From NCBI GenBank assembly GCA_902500705.1, contig CABVRR010000020.1:13633-46310 (forward strand): a stretch of 32,678 bases of DNA, read 5' to 3'. Under the pieces are notes generated by a model, which did no database searches, had not been told where the DNA came from, and worked only from the letters and a program-made list of their open reading frames with translations. Positions 16,871-25,600 of the stretch are shown here, piece by piece. A program made the position numbers and the translations under genes. The stretch comes from an uncultured Nitrospira sp. GTDB taxonomy: Bacteria; Nitrospirota; Nitrospiria; Nitrospirales; Nitrospiraceae. Within the stretch, counting starts at the first letter, position 1. Every line of letters begins with the position of its first letter.

Positions 16871-16898
16871 TTCCCTCCTGTTCAGAAGAAGGAGGGAA
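16871..16898 (-). promoter_or_regulatory. Hairpin sequestering the comEC ribosome binding site
   Basis: On the minus strand TTCCCTCCT (16898-16890) pairs perfectly with AGGAGGGAA (16879-16871), giving a 9-bp stem with a 10-base loop. The 3' arm is the Shine-Dalgarno sequence of comEC. No U-tract follows, so it is not a standard terminator. Lower translation of comEC than of glmM is the likely consequence. Confidence 0.6.
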
Positions 16899-16901
16899 CA
16901 C

Positions 16902-18251
16902 TCAACCGATATGTTTTCGTACAACTCTGGTGAGATCCTCAGCCACTTCCTTGACCATGGCGGCGTGTTCTCCTTCCACCATGATCCTCAACAGCGGCTC
17001 CGTTCCGGAATATCTGACCAGGACTCGCCCACACCCATTCAGACGACGTTCACTCTCTTGTATGGCACAATGAATATCGGGGATTGATTCTAATTGAGGC
17101 TTCTTCGTAACCTGCACATTCACCAAGACTTGAGGGACGGCGATCATCGCCTTGGCTAATTCGGATAACGGCTTCTTCGTTCTCTTCACCAACGATAATA
17201 TCTGCAGCGCCGAGATGAGACCGTCTCCGGTCGTGTTATGGTCAAGAAATATGAAATGTCCTGATTGCTCTCCTCCGAAGCTATAGCCTTCAGCCAACAT
17301 TCGTTCGAGCAAATACCGATCACCGACGGGCGTACGGATCAACTTGATGCCGACTTTTGCCATCGACAGTTCCAGTCCAAAGTTGCTCATCACGGTTCCG
17401 ACTAATGTCTGCTTGGCGAGAAGACCGTTCCGGTGAAGGTCCAGGCCTAACGCCGCCATCACATGATCCCCATCGATGACCCTGCCTTGTTCACACACAA
17501 ACACGGCCCGATCGGCATCGCCGTCCAAAGCGATGCCAAGGTCCGCATTATGATGGCGTACCGCCTCTTGCAGGAGCTCAGGATGAACGGCTCCACAACC
17601 GGCATTGATATTCATCCCATCCGGTTTATTGCCGATGACTTCAACCGTGGCGCCCAATTCTCTGAGAACCGTCGGAGCCACTTTATAGGCCGCGCCGTTC
17701 GCACAATCCACGACAAGCTTGATTCCTTGAAAATCCAAGTCTTTCGGCAACGATCGCTTAGCAAATTCGATGTACCGTCCCTCGGCATCGTCGATCCGGT
17801 AGGCCTTGCCGATGAGATCGGCCGTCGGTCGAAGATGACTGATTTCATCCGAAACGATCAACTGTTCAATGCGCGCTTCTACGTCGTCCGGGAGCTTAAA
17901 TCCGTCGCTGGAAAAAAATTTGATTCCATTGTCTTGATATGGATTGTGCGACGCCGAAATCATCACGCCCGCATCTGCCCGCAGACTCCTAGTCAAAAAT
18001 GCGATCGCCGGAGTCGGCATCGGCCCAACGACTAATACATCGACTCCCATCGAACAGATTCCTGCCATCAACGCAGACTCCAACATATACCCAGACACAC
18101 GCGTGTCTTTGCCGATGACGATCTGATGGCGGCCGGCTCGTCGCATAAAAATATGTGCGGCGGCTCGCCCGAGCTGCATCGCCATTTCACTGGTCATGGG
18201 ATCAAGATTGGCCACCCCTCGAACACCGTCGGTCCCAAATAATTTACGCAT
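16902..18251 (-). CDS. glmM: Phosphoglucosamine mutase GlmM
   Basis: This 449-residue enzyme interconverts glucosamine-6-phosphate and glucosamine-1-phosphate for UDP-GlcNAc synthesis in the cytoplasm. It starts [15 protein letters not shown]. The catalytic phosphoserine loop is [15 protein letters not shown] (Ser near residue 101). The metal loop is [12 protein letters not shown] (about 240), the sugar-binding loop is [10 protein letters not shown], and the phosphate-binding [15 protein letters not shown] is near the C-terminus. The second of two adjacent ATGs (18251) is preferred because AGGAG lies four bases before it; the first (18254) is only one base away. The gene overlaps the end of folP. 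The folP-glmM order is conserved in many bacteria, including E. coli. Confidence 0.97.
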   Translation of the reverse strand: MRKLFGTDGVRGVANLDPMTSEMAMQLGRAAAHIFMRRAGRHQIVIGKDTRVSGYMLESALMAGICSMGVDVLVVGPMPTPAIAFLTRSLRADAGVMISASHNPYQDNGIKFFSSDGFKLPDDVEARIEQLIVSDEISHLRPTADLIGKAYRIDDAEGRYIEFAKRSLPKDLDFQGIKLVVDCANGAAYKVAPTVLRELGATVEVIGNKPDGMNINAGCGAVHPELLQEAVRHHNADLGIALDGDADRAVFVCEQGRVIDGDHVMAALGLDLHRNGLLAKQTLVGTVMSNFGLELSMAKVGIKLIRTPVGDRYLLERMLAEGYSFGGEQSGHFIFLDHNTTGDGLISALQILSLVKRTKKPLSELAKAMIAVPQVLVNVQVTKKPQLESIPDIHCAIQESERRLNGCGRVLVRYSGTEPLLRIMVEGEHAAMVKEVAEDLTRVVRKHIG

Positions 18252-19143
18252 CATGCTCCTGTCCGCAAGACGACCAGCACGGATTCAACGCTGCCGCCAT
18301 CTTGACTACGTCGATCATCATTGCCACGTCATGGATACGTACAATATGTGCGCCACGATCGACCGCTATTGCCACCGCCGCTGCCGTTCCCCATTCCCGA
18401 TGTTCAACAGACCGTTCGACTACTTTGCCGATAAACGCCTTCCGTGACAGCCCTACCAACACCGGACGGTTCAACACTGAAAATGAGGACAATCCCTTAA
18501 GCAGATCAAGGTTATGAACCAACAGCTTACCAAAACCAAAGCCAGGATCAAGAATGATGTTCGTTCGAGCAATCCCTGCGCGGAGGGCAGCCTGCATACG
18601 TTCATCGAGAAAATGAGCGACTTCATCGACTACGTCTGAATAGTACGGCGCGTATTGCATCGTTTGGGGAGATCCTTGCCTATGCATTAAGACGACTGCC
18701 GCGTCGGAAGAGGCGACGACGGACGACATCTCAGGGTCCTGCAATAAGGCGCTCACATCATTGATGATCGATGCTCCACAATCCAAGGCGACCTTCGCGA
18801 CTCGCGCCTTGGTGGTATCGATCGAAATGGGAACCGACACGCGATGCGCCAGGCCCTTCACGACCGGAATAACGCGAGCCAGTTCATCCTCCTCACTGAC
18901 AGAACATGCGCCAGGTCGAGTCGACTCTCCTCCGATATCGATGATGTCCGCACCCTGCTCAACAAGTTCCACTGCACGAGCGATGGCCCGTTCAGGCTCG
19001 ATATAGCGCCCTCCATCAGAAAAGGAGTCAGGAGTAGCGTTGACAACGCCCATGAGGAGCGGGCGTCCTTTGCAAGAAATGACTCGTCCTTTAGCGGAGA
19101 ACCAATGTTGCGCCGTGGTTGGCTGTGGTGGCACTCGCTCCAA
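18244..19143 (-). CDS. folP: Dihydropteroate synthase FolP
   Basis: This protein of up to 299 residues has the complete TIM-barrel of dihydropteroate synthase, which condenses p-aminobenzoate with the pterin diphosphate in folate synthesis. Signatures are [17 protein letters not shown] (about 30-46), [43 protein letters not shown] and [12 protein letters not shown], ending with VRIHDVAMM. The start is uncertain. The first in-frame codon used here is a TTG at 19143; a GTG at 19134 sits just behind GGAG, with short spacing. The last 20 residues ([13 protein letters not shown]) go slightly past the family core. It lies between ftsH and glmM, the same order as in E. coli. Confidence 0.95.
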   Translation of the reverse strand: MERVPPQPTTAQHWFSAKGRVISCKGRPLLMGVVNATPDSFSDGGRYIEPERAIARAVELVEQGADIIDIGGESTRPGACSVSEEDELARVIPVVKGLAHRVSVPISIDTTKARVAKVALDCGASIINDVSALLQDPEMSSVVASSDAAVVLMHRQGSPQTMQYAPYYSDVVDEVAHFLDERMQAALRAGIARTNIILDPGFGFGKLLVHNLDLLKGLSSFSVLNRPVLVGLSRKAFIGKVVERSVEHREWGTAAAVAIAVDRGAHIVRIHDVAMMIDVVKMAAALNPCWSSCGQEHDA

Positions 19144-19282
19144 CTATTCCACTGACGACAAGAAATATTTCAACCGTCGCTCCAGCCATCCTGGAGGAAT
19201 AAGATGCAAGCTGACACATCAATGCAGCACGACCACCATCAACCAACGGCTCCGACAGACGCGAGCCACTGGCACAGCACAG

Positions 19283-21094
19283 TTAGGCGGGAACCGTCTG
19301 AGATGAAGATTGCAACAAAATCTGATCGATCTCCGGTGCGTCAAGCACTTCCTTTTCAAGGAGTGCCTCTGCTAACGCCTTCAGACTCGTCATTTGCTCG
19401 GTCAACACTCGCTTCGCACGTTCATAATTCTCGTTGACGAAGCGTTTGATCTCCAAGTCGATTTCAAGGGCGACCTGATCACTAACATCTCGCTTCGTGG
19501 TAAAGTCTCGACCGAGAAATACTGAATCCTCTTTTTGTCCGAAGGTCAAGGGCCCCAACTTCTCACTCATTCCCCACTCGCACACCATCTTACGGGCTAA
19601 ATCCGTCGCCCGCTCAAGATCGTTACCAGCTCCGGTTGTGACATGTTTAAACACAAGCTCTTCAGCAACACGTCCCCCCATAAGAATTGCCAGAGTATTG
19701 TAGAGAAATTCCTTGGAATAGTTGTGCCGATCATCCGTTGGCAGCTGCATCGTCACACCCAGCGCTCGTCCCCTGGGGATGATCGTGACCTTATGAACGG
19801 GATCCGTTCCAGGAAGCATTTTCGCCATCAGCGCGTGGCCCGCTTCATGGTAGGCAGTCACTCGCTTTTCTTCTTCAGTGAGAATCATGCTCTTGCGCTC
19901 GGCACCCATCATGACCTTATCTTTGGCCATTTCGAAGTCAATATTTTCAACTTCCTTCTTGTTCTGACGGGCTGCCCATAGCGCAGCTTCATTTACGAGA
20001 TTTTCAAGATCAGCCCCTGAAAAACCTGGGGTTCCACGGGCGATTTTCTCCAACTCCACATTCGTGGCAACCGGAACCTTCTTCGTATGGACTTTCAAAA
20101 TTTCAGAACGGCCCTTAAGGTCAGGACGATTCACCACTACCTGCCGATCAAAACGTCCAGGTCTCAGCAAAGCCGGATCAAGTACGTCAGGCCTATTGGT
20201 CGCAGCGACCAAGATCACCCCTTCCGTCGTATCGAATCCATCCATTTCGACCAGCAGTTGATTAAGGGTCTGCTCTCGCTCATCATGTCCGCCACCAAGG
20301 CCTGCCCCTCTCAACCTTCCGACTGCATCGATTTCATCGATAAAAATAATGCAGGGGGCATGCTTCTTTCCTTGCTCAAACAAATCGCGTACACGCGAGG
20401 CGCCGACACCCACAAACATCTCAACAAAATCCGAACCGCTGATACTGAAGAACGGCACTCCAGCTTCCCCGGCTATGGCTTTCGCAAGCAACGTCTTCCC
20501 TGTTCCCGGAGGGCCAACGACGAGCACGCCTTTAGGAATGCGTCCTCCGAGCTTCTGAAATTTTCGCGGGTCCTTTAAGAATTCAATGATTTCAAGAACT
20601 TCCTCTTTCGCTTCATCGACACCGGCTACATCGGAGAACGTGATTTTCTTACGCTCTTCCGTCAACATGCGTGCACGGCTCTTTCCAAACGACAGAGCCT
20701 TATTCCCGCCGACTTGCATCTGACGCATAAGAAAAAACCAGAGACCAAGAAAGAGGATAAATGGTCCCCACGTGACAAGGAACGTGATGTACCATGGACT
20801 CTCATCCGGCGGTTTCACCTCGATTTGAACATCCCGCTCTCGAAGGACCTTCACAAAATCTGGGTAGTCGGCTGAATACGTACGGATACGAGTCTTGTCT
20901 TTCAGGACTCCGCTGATGTGATTGCCTTTAATGATGACCTTTTCAAAGTCACCCTTATCGAGCTTTGACATAAAATCGCTGAATATCACTTCCTCTTCAG
21001 GCGCGTGCGTCGGCACACTGAACAGATTGAACAGGAGAATCATGAACAAGCCGACCACAACCCAGAAAAGCAAGTTCTTGACCCGGGAATTCAT
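19283..21094 (-). CDS. ftsH: ATP-dependent zinc metalloprotease FtsH
   Basis: This 603-residue inner-membrane AAA+ protease degrades misassembled membrane proteins and selected regulators. It has membrane helices at about 8-26 and 104-124 flanking a periplasmic domain. Walker A is GPPGTGKT (194-201), the pore loop is FVGVGA (227-232), Walker B is IIFIDEID (249-256), and the second region of homology holds [18 protein letters not shown] (300-317). The zinc site is HEAGH (416-420), with the third-ligand region [12 protein letters not shown] further on. Length is normal. GGAG lies seven bases before the ATG, and a likely sigma-70 promoter lies in the 99-base gap upstream, so it can be expressed apart from hpt. 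A 139-base gap without a clear terminator leads to folP. Confidence 0.98.
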   Translation of the reverse strand: MNSRVKNLLFWVVVGLFMILLFNLFSVPTHAPEEEVIFSDFMSKLDKGDFEKVIIKGNHISGVLKDKTRIRTYSADYPDFVKVLRERDVQIEVKPPDESPWYITFLVTWGPFILFLGLWFFLMRQMQVGGNKALSFGKSRARMLTEERKKITFSDVAGVDEAKEEVLEIIEFLKDPRKFQKLGGRIPKGVLVVGPPGTGKTLLAKAIAGEAGVPFFSISGSDFVEMFVGVGASRVRDLFEQGKKHAPCIIFIDEIDAVGRLRGAGLGGGHDEREQTLNQLLVEMDGFDTTEGVILVAATNRPDVLDPALLRPGRFDRQVVVNRPDLKGRSEILKVHTKKVPVATNVELEKIARGTPGFSGADLENLVNEAALWAARQNKKEVENIDFEMAKDKVMMGAERKSMILTEEEKRVTAYHEAGHALMAKMLPGTDPVHKVTIIPRGRALGVTMQLPTDDRHNYSKEFLYNTLAILMGGRVAEELVFKHVTTGAGNDLERATDLARKMVCEWGMSEKLGPLTFGQKEDSVFLGRDFTTKRDVSDQVALEIDLEIKRFVNENYERAKRVLTEQMTSLKALAEALLEKEVLDAPEIDQILLQSSSQTVPA

Positions 21095-21146
21095 CCAGTT
21101 CTCCTTCGTGACAACGTTGGAGGCAAGGCATCCATTGATCGTGGTG

Positions 21147-21176
21147 ATGTTAACATAGCCTCGCGTAAATTGACAA
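21147..21176 (-). promoter_or_regulatory. Candidate sigma-70 promoter for ftsH
   Basis: On the minus strand a -35-like TTGTCA (21176-21171) is separated by 18 bases from TAACAT (21152-21147), which is preceded by an extended -10 TGT. It lies in the gap between hpt and ftsH, about 50 bases before the ftsH ATG. The match is moderate. Confidence 0.5.
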
Positions 21177-21193
21177 CAGCTCGTTGGAAAACT

Positions 21194-21736
21194 CTACTTA
21201 TCTTGCTGACTCACTTGATCGAGCACCGCAAGGTACGGAAGATTTCTGTACTTCTGTTGGTGATCAAGTCCGTACCCGACGACATACTGGTTTGGAATTC
21301 TGAACCCGACATACTGCAACGGCACATCCACAACGCGACGCTCCGGTTTACTCAACAATGTACAGACCTTGATGCTTCTTGGTTTCTGTTTCGCCAACGC
21401 TTTGGTGAGATATTGAACCGTCAATCCGGAATCGACGATGTCCTCAACCAGAAGCACATCTCTATTCTTGATTTTTTCCGTCAGCTCGGTCACGAGTTTC
21501 ACCTTCCCGGAGGTCTTCGTTTGCGCTCCGTAACTCGTCACAATAATGAAATCAACTCGCACCGGAATTCGGATCGCGCGCGCCAGATCGGCAAAGAACG
21601 CATAGGCTCCTTTCAAGACTCCGACAAGCACCAAGTCTTTGCCGGCATAGTCGGCACTGATCTGCCTGCCCAGTTCTCGGATACGGCTCCGCATTTGCTC
21701 CTGGGTGACGATCGGGCGCCCAAACAGACGTTCCAT
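21194..21736 (-). CDS. hpt: Hypoxanthine phosphoribosyltransferase
   Basis: This 180-residue purine-salvage enzyme converts hypoxanthine or guanine plus PRPP to the nucleotide. The ATG at 21736 was chosen over longer open sequence because it gives the standard family N-terminus (MERLFGRPIVTQEQMRSRI) and has GGAGAG just before it. Key parts are LVLVGVLKGAYAFFADL (35-51), the mobile loop FIIVTSYGAQTKTSG, the PRPP loop VLLVEDIVDSGLT (94-106) and the C-terminal VVGYGLDHQQKYRNLPYLAVL. It is 19 bases downstream of tilS, and tilS-hpt-ftsH is a widespread conserved order, as in Bacillus subtilis. Confidence 0.96.
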   Translation of the reverse strand: MERLFGRPIVTQEQMRSRIRELGRQISADYAGKDLVLVGVLKGAYAFFADLARAIRIPVRVDFIIVTSYGAQTKTSGKVKLVTELTEKIKNRDVLLVEDIVDSGLTVQYLTKALAKQKPRSIKVCTLLSKPERRVVDVPLQYVGFRIPNQYVVGYGLDHQQKYRNLPYLAVLDQVSQQDK

Positions 21737-21755
21737 CACTCTCCGTCCTTTCCCT

Positions 21756-23231
21756 TCACGACACGCTCTCAGAGGTGAAAAGTAAACAGCGTTCCGTTGA
21801 GATAGTGGGCACCCAACGGTCATCCTGTCGATATCCGACGACCCATAGAATTCCCTCTGGAGCCACAACTAACGGGATGCGGGATCGGACCGCAATCGGT
21901 ATTTTTAAGTCCATGAAAAAGTCCTGCAGCTTCTTTGAATGGCCTCCCATGCCGGAGGGATGGAAGCGGTCTCCTGGCAACCAATTCCGTACCAGTAACG
22001 GCTGAGACACCAAATCGGCATCCACCAGAATCCGATCTTTTCCAACAATAGCACATATCTGATCTCGTGCCTCTCGTTGTACCTGAAGTCGCTGTCCCGT
22101 TCCAGGCCATGTGAGTTCCCCCGGTACAGATAAAACCGCCTGACATGTGCTGTGTGGTTGTCCGACAGGAGAAGTTGCGGGAGCGGAAAGCGGGATAAAC
22201 CGTAGATGGTGACCAGCGACGAGAACGCGCCCTCTTTTTACATCGAGACTCGAACCAGATCTCCCCGTCGAGGCCAGACGGAGGATGCGGTCAACTGTTT
22301 GAATACCAGGTGAGCGCCGTTGATGATCATCCTGCCGAAAGAGATTTCGGACGCAGCGTCGTTGAAGAGCCTGAGGAAGCTCCAGAAGAACATCGAAATC
22401 AATCTCCCAGTCTCCGGCAGTCCCTCGTTTCACCGCAAAAGAAGACAACGCATCAACCTGCTGATCAAGGTACTGATCGTCCTCTCGGCAGAGATCCGCC
22501 AGCTTGCAGAGCGCCTCGACGCTGGAAGGAACCAGTTGATTCAGAATCGGAAGCACCTCTCTCCGCACGCGGTTCCGTAAATACTTCGGCTGGAGATTGC
22601 TGGAGTCCTCTCGGAACGACAGTCCGGTCGCGCGAAGATACCTCAAGACGCCTTGCCGCTTTGTATCGTACAGGGGCCGAATAATTTTCTGATTGCGGAA
22701 CGCCGGCATGCCGGACAGACCGGTTAGTCCCGCACCACGAAGCATCCAGAGCAAGACCGTCTCTGCCTGATCATCTGCCGTATGTCCGACGGCAATACGA
22801 TCCGCTCCACACTCCTCTGCAATCTCCTGCATCACTCGATACCGGAGGTCGCGGGCCTCCGCCTGCAGCGACGTCGTACGCCCAGGGCTGTGAAGCCCGA
22901 CTCGTCGTACGTGAAGTGGAACGCCGAGTCCATGGCAAAAAGCTTCCACGAAGGCTTGATCCCCTTCAGACTCACCCCCTCGCAGTCCATAGTTGCAGTG
23001 AACGGCTGTGAGGGTCAGCGCCCAACTGGACCGGAGATGATGGAGGATTGATAACAGTGCGACGGAATCAGGACCGCCTGAAATGGCAATCAGGATATGC
23101 TGCCCGCGTTGCAAGAGGTGTCTGGATCGAACGGTCCGCACAACCCGATGCACCAACGGGGGCCAAGTCGCTGTATGGATGGCCGGATGTACTGCCGGGG
23201 ACAAGGACTCATCGCCCTCTGGTGGTTTCAT
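21756..23231 (-). CDS. tilS: tRNA(Ile)-lysidine synthetase TilS
   Basis: This 491-residue protein modifies C34 of tRNA-Ile(CAU) to lysidine with ATP, so that the tRNA reads AUA. The PP-loop is ISGGPDSVALLSIL (50-63). It is followed by TAVHCNYGLRGGES, IAVGHTADDQAETVLLWMLRG, and FREDSSN then YLRNRVRREVLP, all typical of the N-terminal catalytic domain. A middle substrate-binding domain follows. The C-terminal TilS_C region contains VRNWLPGDRFHPSGMGG and KKLQDFFMDLKIP. Its start overlaps the end of ribF by 23 bases. Full-length and intact. Confidence 0.96.
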   Translation of the reverse strand: MKPPEGDESLSPAVHPAIHTATWPPLVHRVVRTVRSRHLLQRGQHILIAISGGPDSVALLSILHHLRSSWALTLTAVHCNYGLRGGESEGDQAFVEAFCHGLGVPLHVRRVGLHSPGRTTSLQAEARDLRYRVMQEIAEECGADRIAVGHTADDQAETVLLWMLRGAGLTGLSGMPAFRNQKIIRPLYDTKRQGVLRYLRATGLSFREDSSNLQPKYLRNRVRREVLPILNQLVPSSVEALCKLADLCREDDQYLDQQVDALSSFAVKRGTAGDWEIDFDVLLELPQALQRRCVRNLFRQDDHQRRSPGIQTVDRILRLASTGRSGSSLDVKRGRVLVAGHHLRFIPLSAPATSPVGQPHSTCQAVLSVPGELTWPGTGQRLQVQREARDQICAIVGKDRILVDADLVSQPLLVRNWLPGDRFHPSGMGGHSKKLQDFFMDLKIPIAVRSRIPLVVAPEGILWVVGYRQDDRWVPTISTERCLLFTSESVS

Positions 23232-24156
23232 GATATCGACCTAACACGCCCCTCACAGAACTCACATCGGTCTCCATTTGTCGACTCAAGGCCTCCGCGC
23301 CATCAAATCGCACGTCACCCCGAATCCGGCTGATGAACTCAACCGTGAGCGTTCGTCCATATAAATCATGGCTCCCGTCCAGAATGGAGACTTCCAACCC
23401 TCGCTCACTGCCATCAAAGGTCGGTCGTGTGCCGATATACGCAACCGAATCATGCCGGTCCTGATCCACGATCGTAATAGCGGCATAAATTCCGTCGGCA
23501 GGAGCCACACGATCCAAAGGGAGCCGCAGGTTCGCGGTAGGATATCCGAGCGTTCGCCCCCTTCCATCGCCTGAAGAGACGGCTCCGCTTAAGGCGTAGT
23601 ATCGACCAAGCAAGACCGCCGCTTGCTCAACTTGGCCGGCGACGATAAGTTGCCTAATTCTCGTCGAACTTACCACGCCCCCATCGATCATCACGGGAGT
23701 CATCGGATGGACCATGAAACCCAACCGTGCGCCGAGCGCGATTAAATCGCCGATCTGTCCCGCTCGCTTGTGTCCAAAAACAAAATGTTGCCCGACAAAT
23801 ACTTCCTTCAGCCCGAGTCCCTGTGAAAGAACCTGCTCGGCGAACATTTCCGGAGAGAGTGCGGCAAAGGCCGGTGTAAATTCCAGGGACACCACTTCAT
23901 CGATGCCGGCCTGTTTGAAACGCGCTTGTTTTTCCTCTCCGCTCGTCAAAAACCGGAGATCAAGATGCGGCGCGAGGATCTTCACCGGATGAGGATCAAA
24001 CGTCAGGGCGAGAGCCGTTCCATGGAAACGGCGTGCCCTCTCAACCACCTGTGTTAAGAGCGCATGGTGGCCGAGATGATGCCCGTCAAAATTTCCGATG
24101 GTTCCCACCGGATACGGCCGTACGATCTCGCCCGAATATCCACGGGTCACGTTCAT
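23209..24156 (-). CDS. ribF: Bifunctional riboflavin kinase / FAD synthetase RibF
   Basis: This 315-residue enzyme makes FMN from riboflavin and then FAD. The N-terminal nucleotidyltransferase domain has PVGTIGNFDGHHLGHHALL (16-34), LTFDPHPVKIL, VFVGQHFVFGHKRAG (119-133) and SSTRIRQLI (163-171). The C-terminal kinase domain has GDGRGRTLGYPTANLRLP (196-213), DGIYAA, YIGTRPTFDG (240-249) and LYGRTLTVEFISRIRG. The usual GNFDGVHLGH reads GNFDGHHLGH, a mild variant. It starts nine bases after hemB with no clear ribosome binding site, so translation may depend on reinitiation. Confidence 0.97.
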   Translation of the reverse strand: MNVTRGYSGEIVRPYPVGTIGNFDGHHLGHHALLTQVVERARRFHGTALALTFDPHPVKILAPHLDLRFLTSGEEKQARFKQAGIDEVVSLEFTPAFAALSPEMFAEQVLSQGLGLKEVFVGQHFVFGHKRAGQIGDLIALGARLGFMVHPMTPVMIDGGVVSSTRIRQLIVAGQVEQAAVLLGRYYALSGAVSSGDGRGRTLGYPTANLRLPLDRVAPADGIYAAITIVDQDRHDSVAYIGTRPTFDGSERGLEVSILDGSHDLYGRTLTVEFISRIRGDVRFDGAEALSRQMETDVSSVRGVLGRYHETTRGR

Positions 24157-24165
24157 CGTGGATTA

Positions 24166-25134
24166 CTACAACAGCTTGACGGCGTCTTTTGCGAAGTAGG
24201 ACAGGATCAGATCGGCTCCTGCCCGTTTGATCGCCAACAGCGATTCCATCATAGCGCGTGATTCGTCAAGCCATCCCGCCTTCGCGGCCGCCTTAATCAT
24301 GCTGTACTCGCCGCTGACTTGATAGGCCGCCAGGGGAAGACGCATCCTCGCACGGGCCGTCGCAATGATGTCCAAATACGGTAGCGCCGGCTTGACCATC
24401 ACAATATCGGCTCCCTCTTTGATATCGAGCTCGATCTCGCGAAGCGCTTCGCGTGCGTTAGCCGGATCCATCTGGTAGGACTGTCGATCGCCGAACTGCG
24501 GGCTGGAGAACGCGGCATCACGAAAAGGGGCATAGAAACACGAGGAGAATTTTGCGGCGTACGCCATGATCGGAAGCTCAGGGAATCCGGAGCGATCCAG
24601 CTCTCTCCGGATCGCGGCGACACGGCCATCCATCATATCGGACGGGGCCACCATATCGGCTCCGGCTTCGGCATGCGTTCGAGCCATGATCGTGAGGCAT
24701 TCGAGCGTCTCATCGTTCAGGATGTTTCCATCTCTGACGATCCCGCAATGCCCATGATTCGTGTACTCATCGATACACACATCGGTGATAACCATCAATC
24801 CCGGCACCTGCTGTTTGACGGCTCTGACCGCTCGCTGCACGATTCCGTTCGGGTCCCACCCGGAACTGCCACGCTCGTCTTTGTGCGCCGGAATCCCGAA
24901 GAGAATGATGGCCGGGATGCCGACGGCCAGCACCTCTTCCGCTTCTTTGACCAAGACATCGACTGACAACCGAAACTGGCCCGGCATGGATGCAATCTCT
25001 TCTCGGCGATTCTGTCCTTCGACGACAAACAACGGGTAGATGAAATCGGACGGCGACAACGTCGTTTCGCGCACCATCCGCCGTAGCGATTCGTGCCGGC
25101 GTAGTCGTCGAAGGCGTTGAACAGGAAAAGCCAT
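24166..25134 (-). CDS. hemB: Delta-aminolevulinic acid dehydratase (porphobilinogen synthase) HemB
   Basis: This 322-residue enzyme joins two aminolevulinate molecules into porphobilinogen. The Schiff-base lysines are visible in [17 protein letters not shown] (Lys195) and [12 protein letters not shown] (Lys248). The metal-binding region reads [16 protein letters not shown] (117-131). Cys120 and Cys130 of the zinc-type three-cysteine site are kept, while the middle position is Asp122 instead of Cys, so the site is neither the full zinc type nor the all-aspartate magnesium type. [17 protein letters not shown] is a further family signature. The gene lies ten bases after the CBS gene in the haem operon. 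Confidence 0.97.
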   Translation of the reverse strand: MAFPVQRLRRLRRHESLRRMVRETTLSPSDFIYPLFVVEGQNRREEIASMPGQFRLSVDVLVKEAEEVLAVGIPAIILFGIPAHKDERGSSGWDPNGIVQRAVRAVKQQVPGLMVITDVCIDEYTNHGHCGIVRDGNILNDETLECLTIMARTHAEAGADMVAPSDMMDGRVAAIRRELDRSGFPELPIMAYAAKFSSCFYAPFRDAAFSSPQFGDRQSYQMDPANAREALREIELDIKEGADIVMVKPALPYLDIIATARARMRLPLAAYQVSGEYSMIKAAAKAGWLDESRAMMESLLAIKRAGADLILSYFAKDAVKLL

Positions 25135-25144
25135 ACGTCGGTCT

Positions 25145-25537
25145 CTACTTTCTGGGAAGATTCGTCAAAAACACGACTAAGTCTCGAACGGAGATGACGC
25201 CGACCAACTGACCTTCATGTGTGACACCAAGGTGACGAAGATGAGACTGTGCCATCAAATCGTTAGCATCCAGCAACGTCTTGGTTTCTTCGATCGTGAC
25301 GATCGGAGCCGACATGATTTGCTCAACCGTCGTCTTGGTCGCATCCGCACCGGCCGCAACGACCCGGCGCATCATATCGGTATCCGTCAAGATCCCGATG
25401 ATCTCACGATCATTCGTGATGAACAGACTGCCGATTCCGTGGTCGCGCATGACTCGCGCAGCAGTCCTCGCATCGGTATCGCGAGCCACCGTAACAAATT
25501 TCTCTCGTGGAATCATGAATGATTTGACTGGCACCAT
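25145..25537 (-). CDS. Two-CBS-domain protein in the haem operon
   Basis: This 130-residue protein consists almost entirely of two CBS motifs. The first is [20 protein letters not shown] through [25 protein letters not shown]. The second is [20 protein letters not shown] through [23 protein letters not shown]. Paired CBS domains bind adenosyl ligands such as ATP, AMP or SAM and regulate partner proteins. No catalytic domain is attached. It sits between the cobA-hemD fusion and hemB with a strong ribosome binding site (GGAGGGAGG), so it is likely co-expressed with tetrapyrrole synthesis. A regulatory role there is inference; the ligand is unknown. Confidence 0.88.
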   Translation of the reverse strand: MVPVKSFMIPREKFVTVARDTDARTAARVMRDHGIGSLFITNDREIIGILTDTDMMRRVVAAGADATKTTVEQIMSAPIVTIEETKTLLDANDLMAQSHLRHLGVTHEGQLVGVISVRDLVVFLTNLPRK

Positions 25538-25600
25538 ATCGCTATCCTCCCTCCGTAAATGTGTCGTACAGGCACAACCTCTACCGGCATATCGCTTGTA

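Noticed and set aside
19204..19437. Plus-strand open frame of 77 codons with an excellent GGAGGAA ribosome binding site before its ATG
   Set aside because: Most of it is antisense to the 3' end of ftsH. The product is His/Gln/Ser-rich with no fold pattern, and the site probably arises by chance in the folP-ftsH gap.
21005..21778. Plus-strand open frame of 257 codons antisense to the ftsH start and hpt
   Set aside because: It covers two certain genes and an intergenic promoter, and the product has no domain pattern.
21737..21868. 44-codon N-terminal extension of hpt
   Set aside because: It overlaps the end of tilS and has no similarity to phosphoribosyltransferases; the ATG at 21736 gives the normal length.
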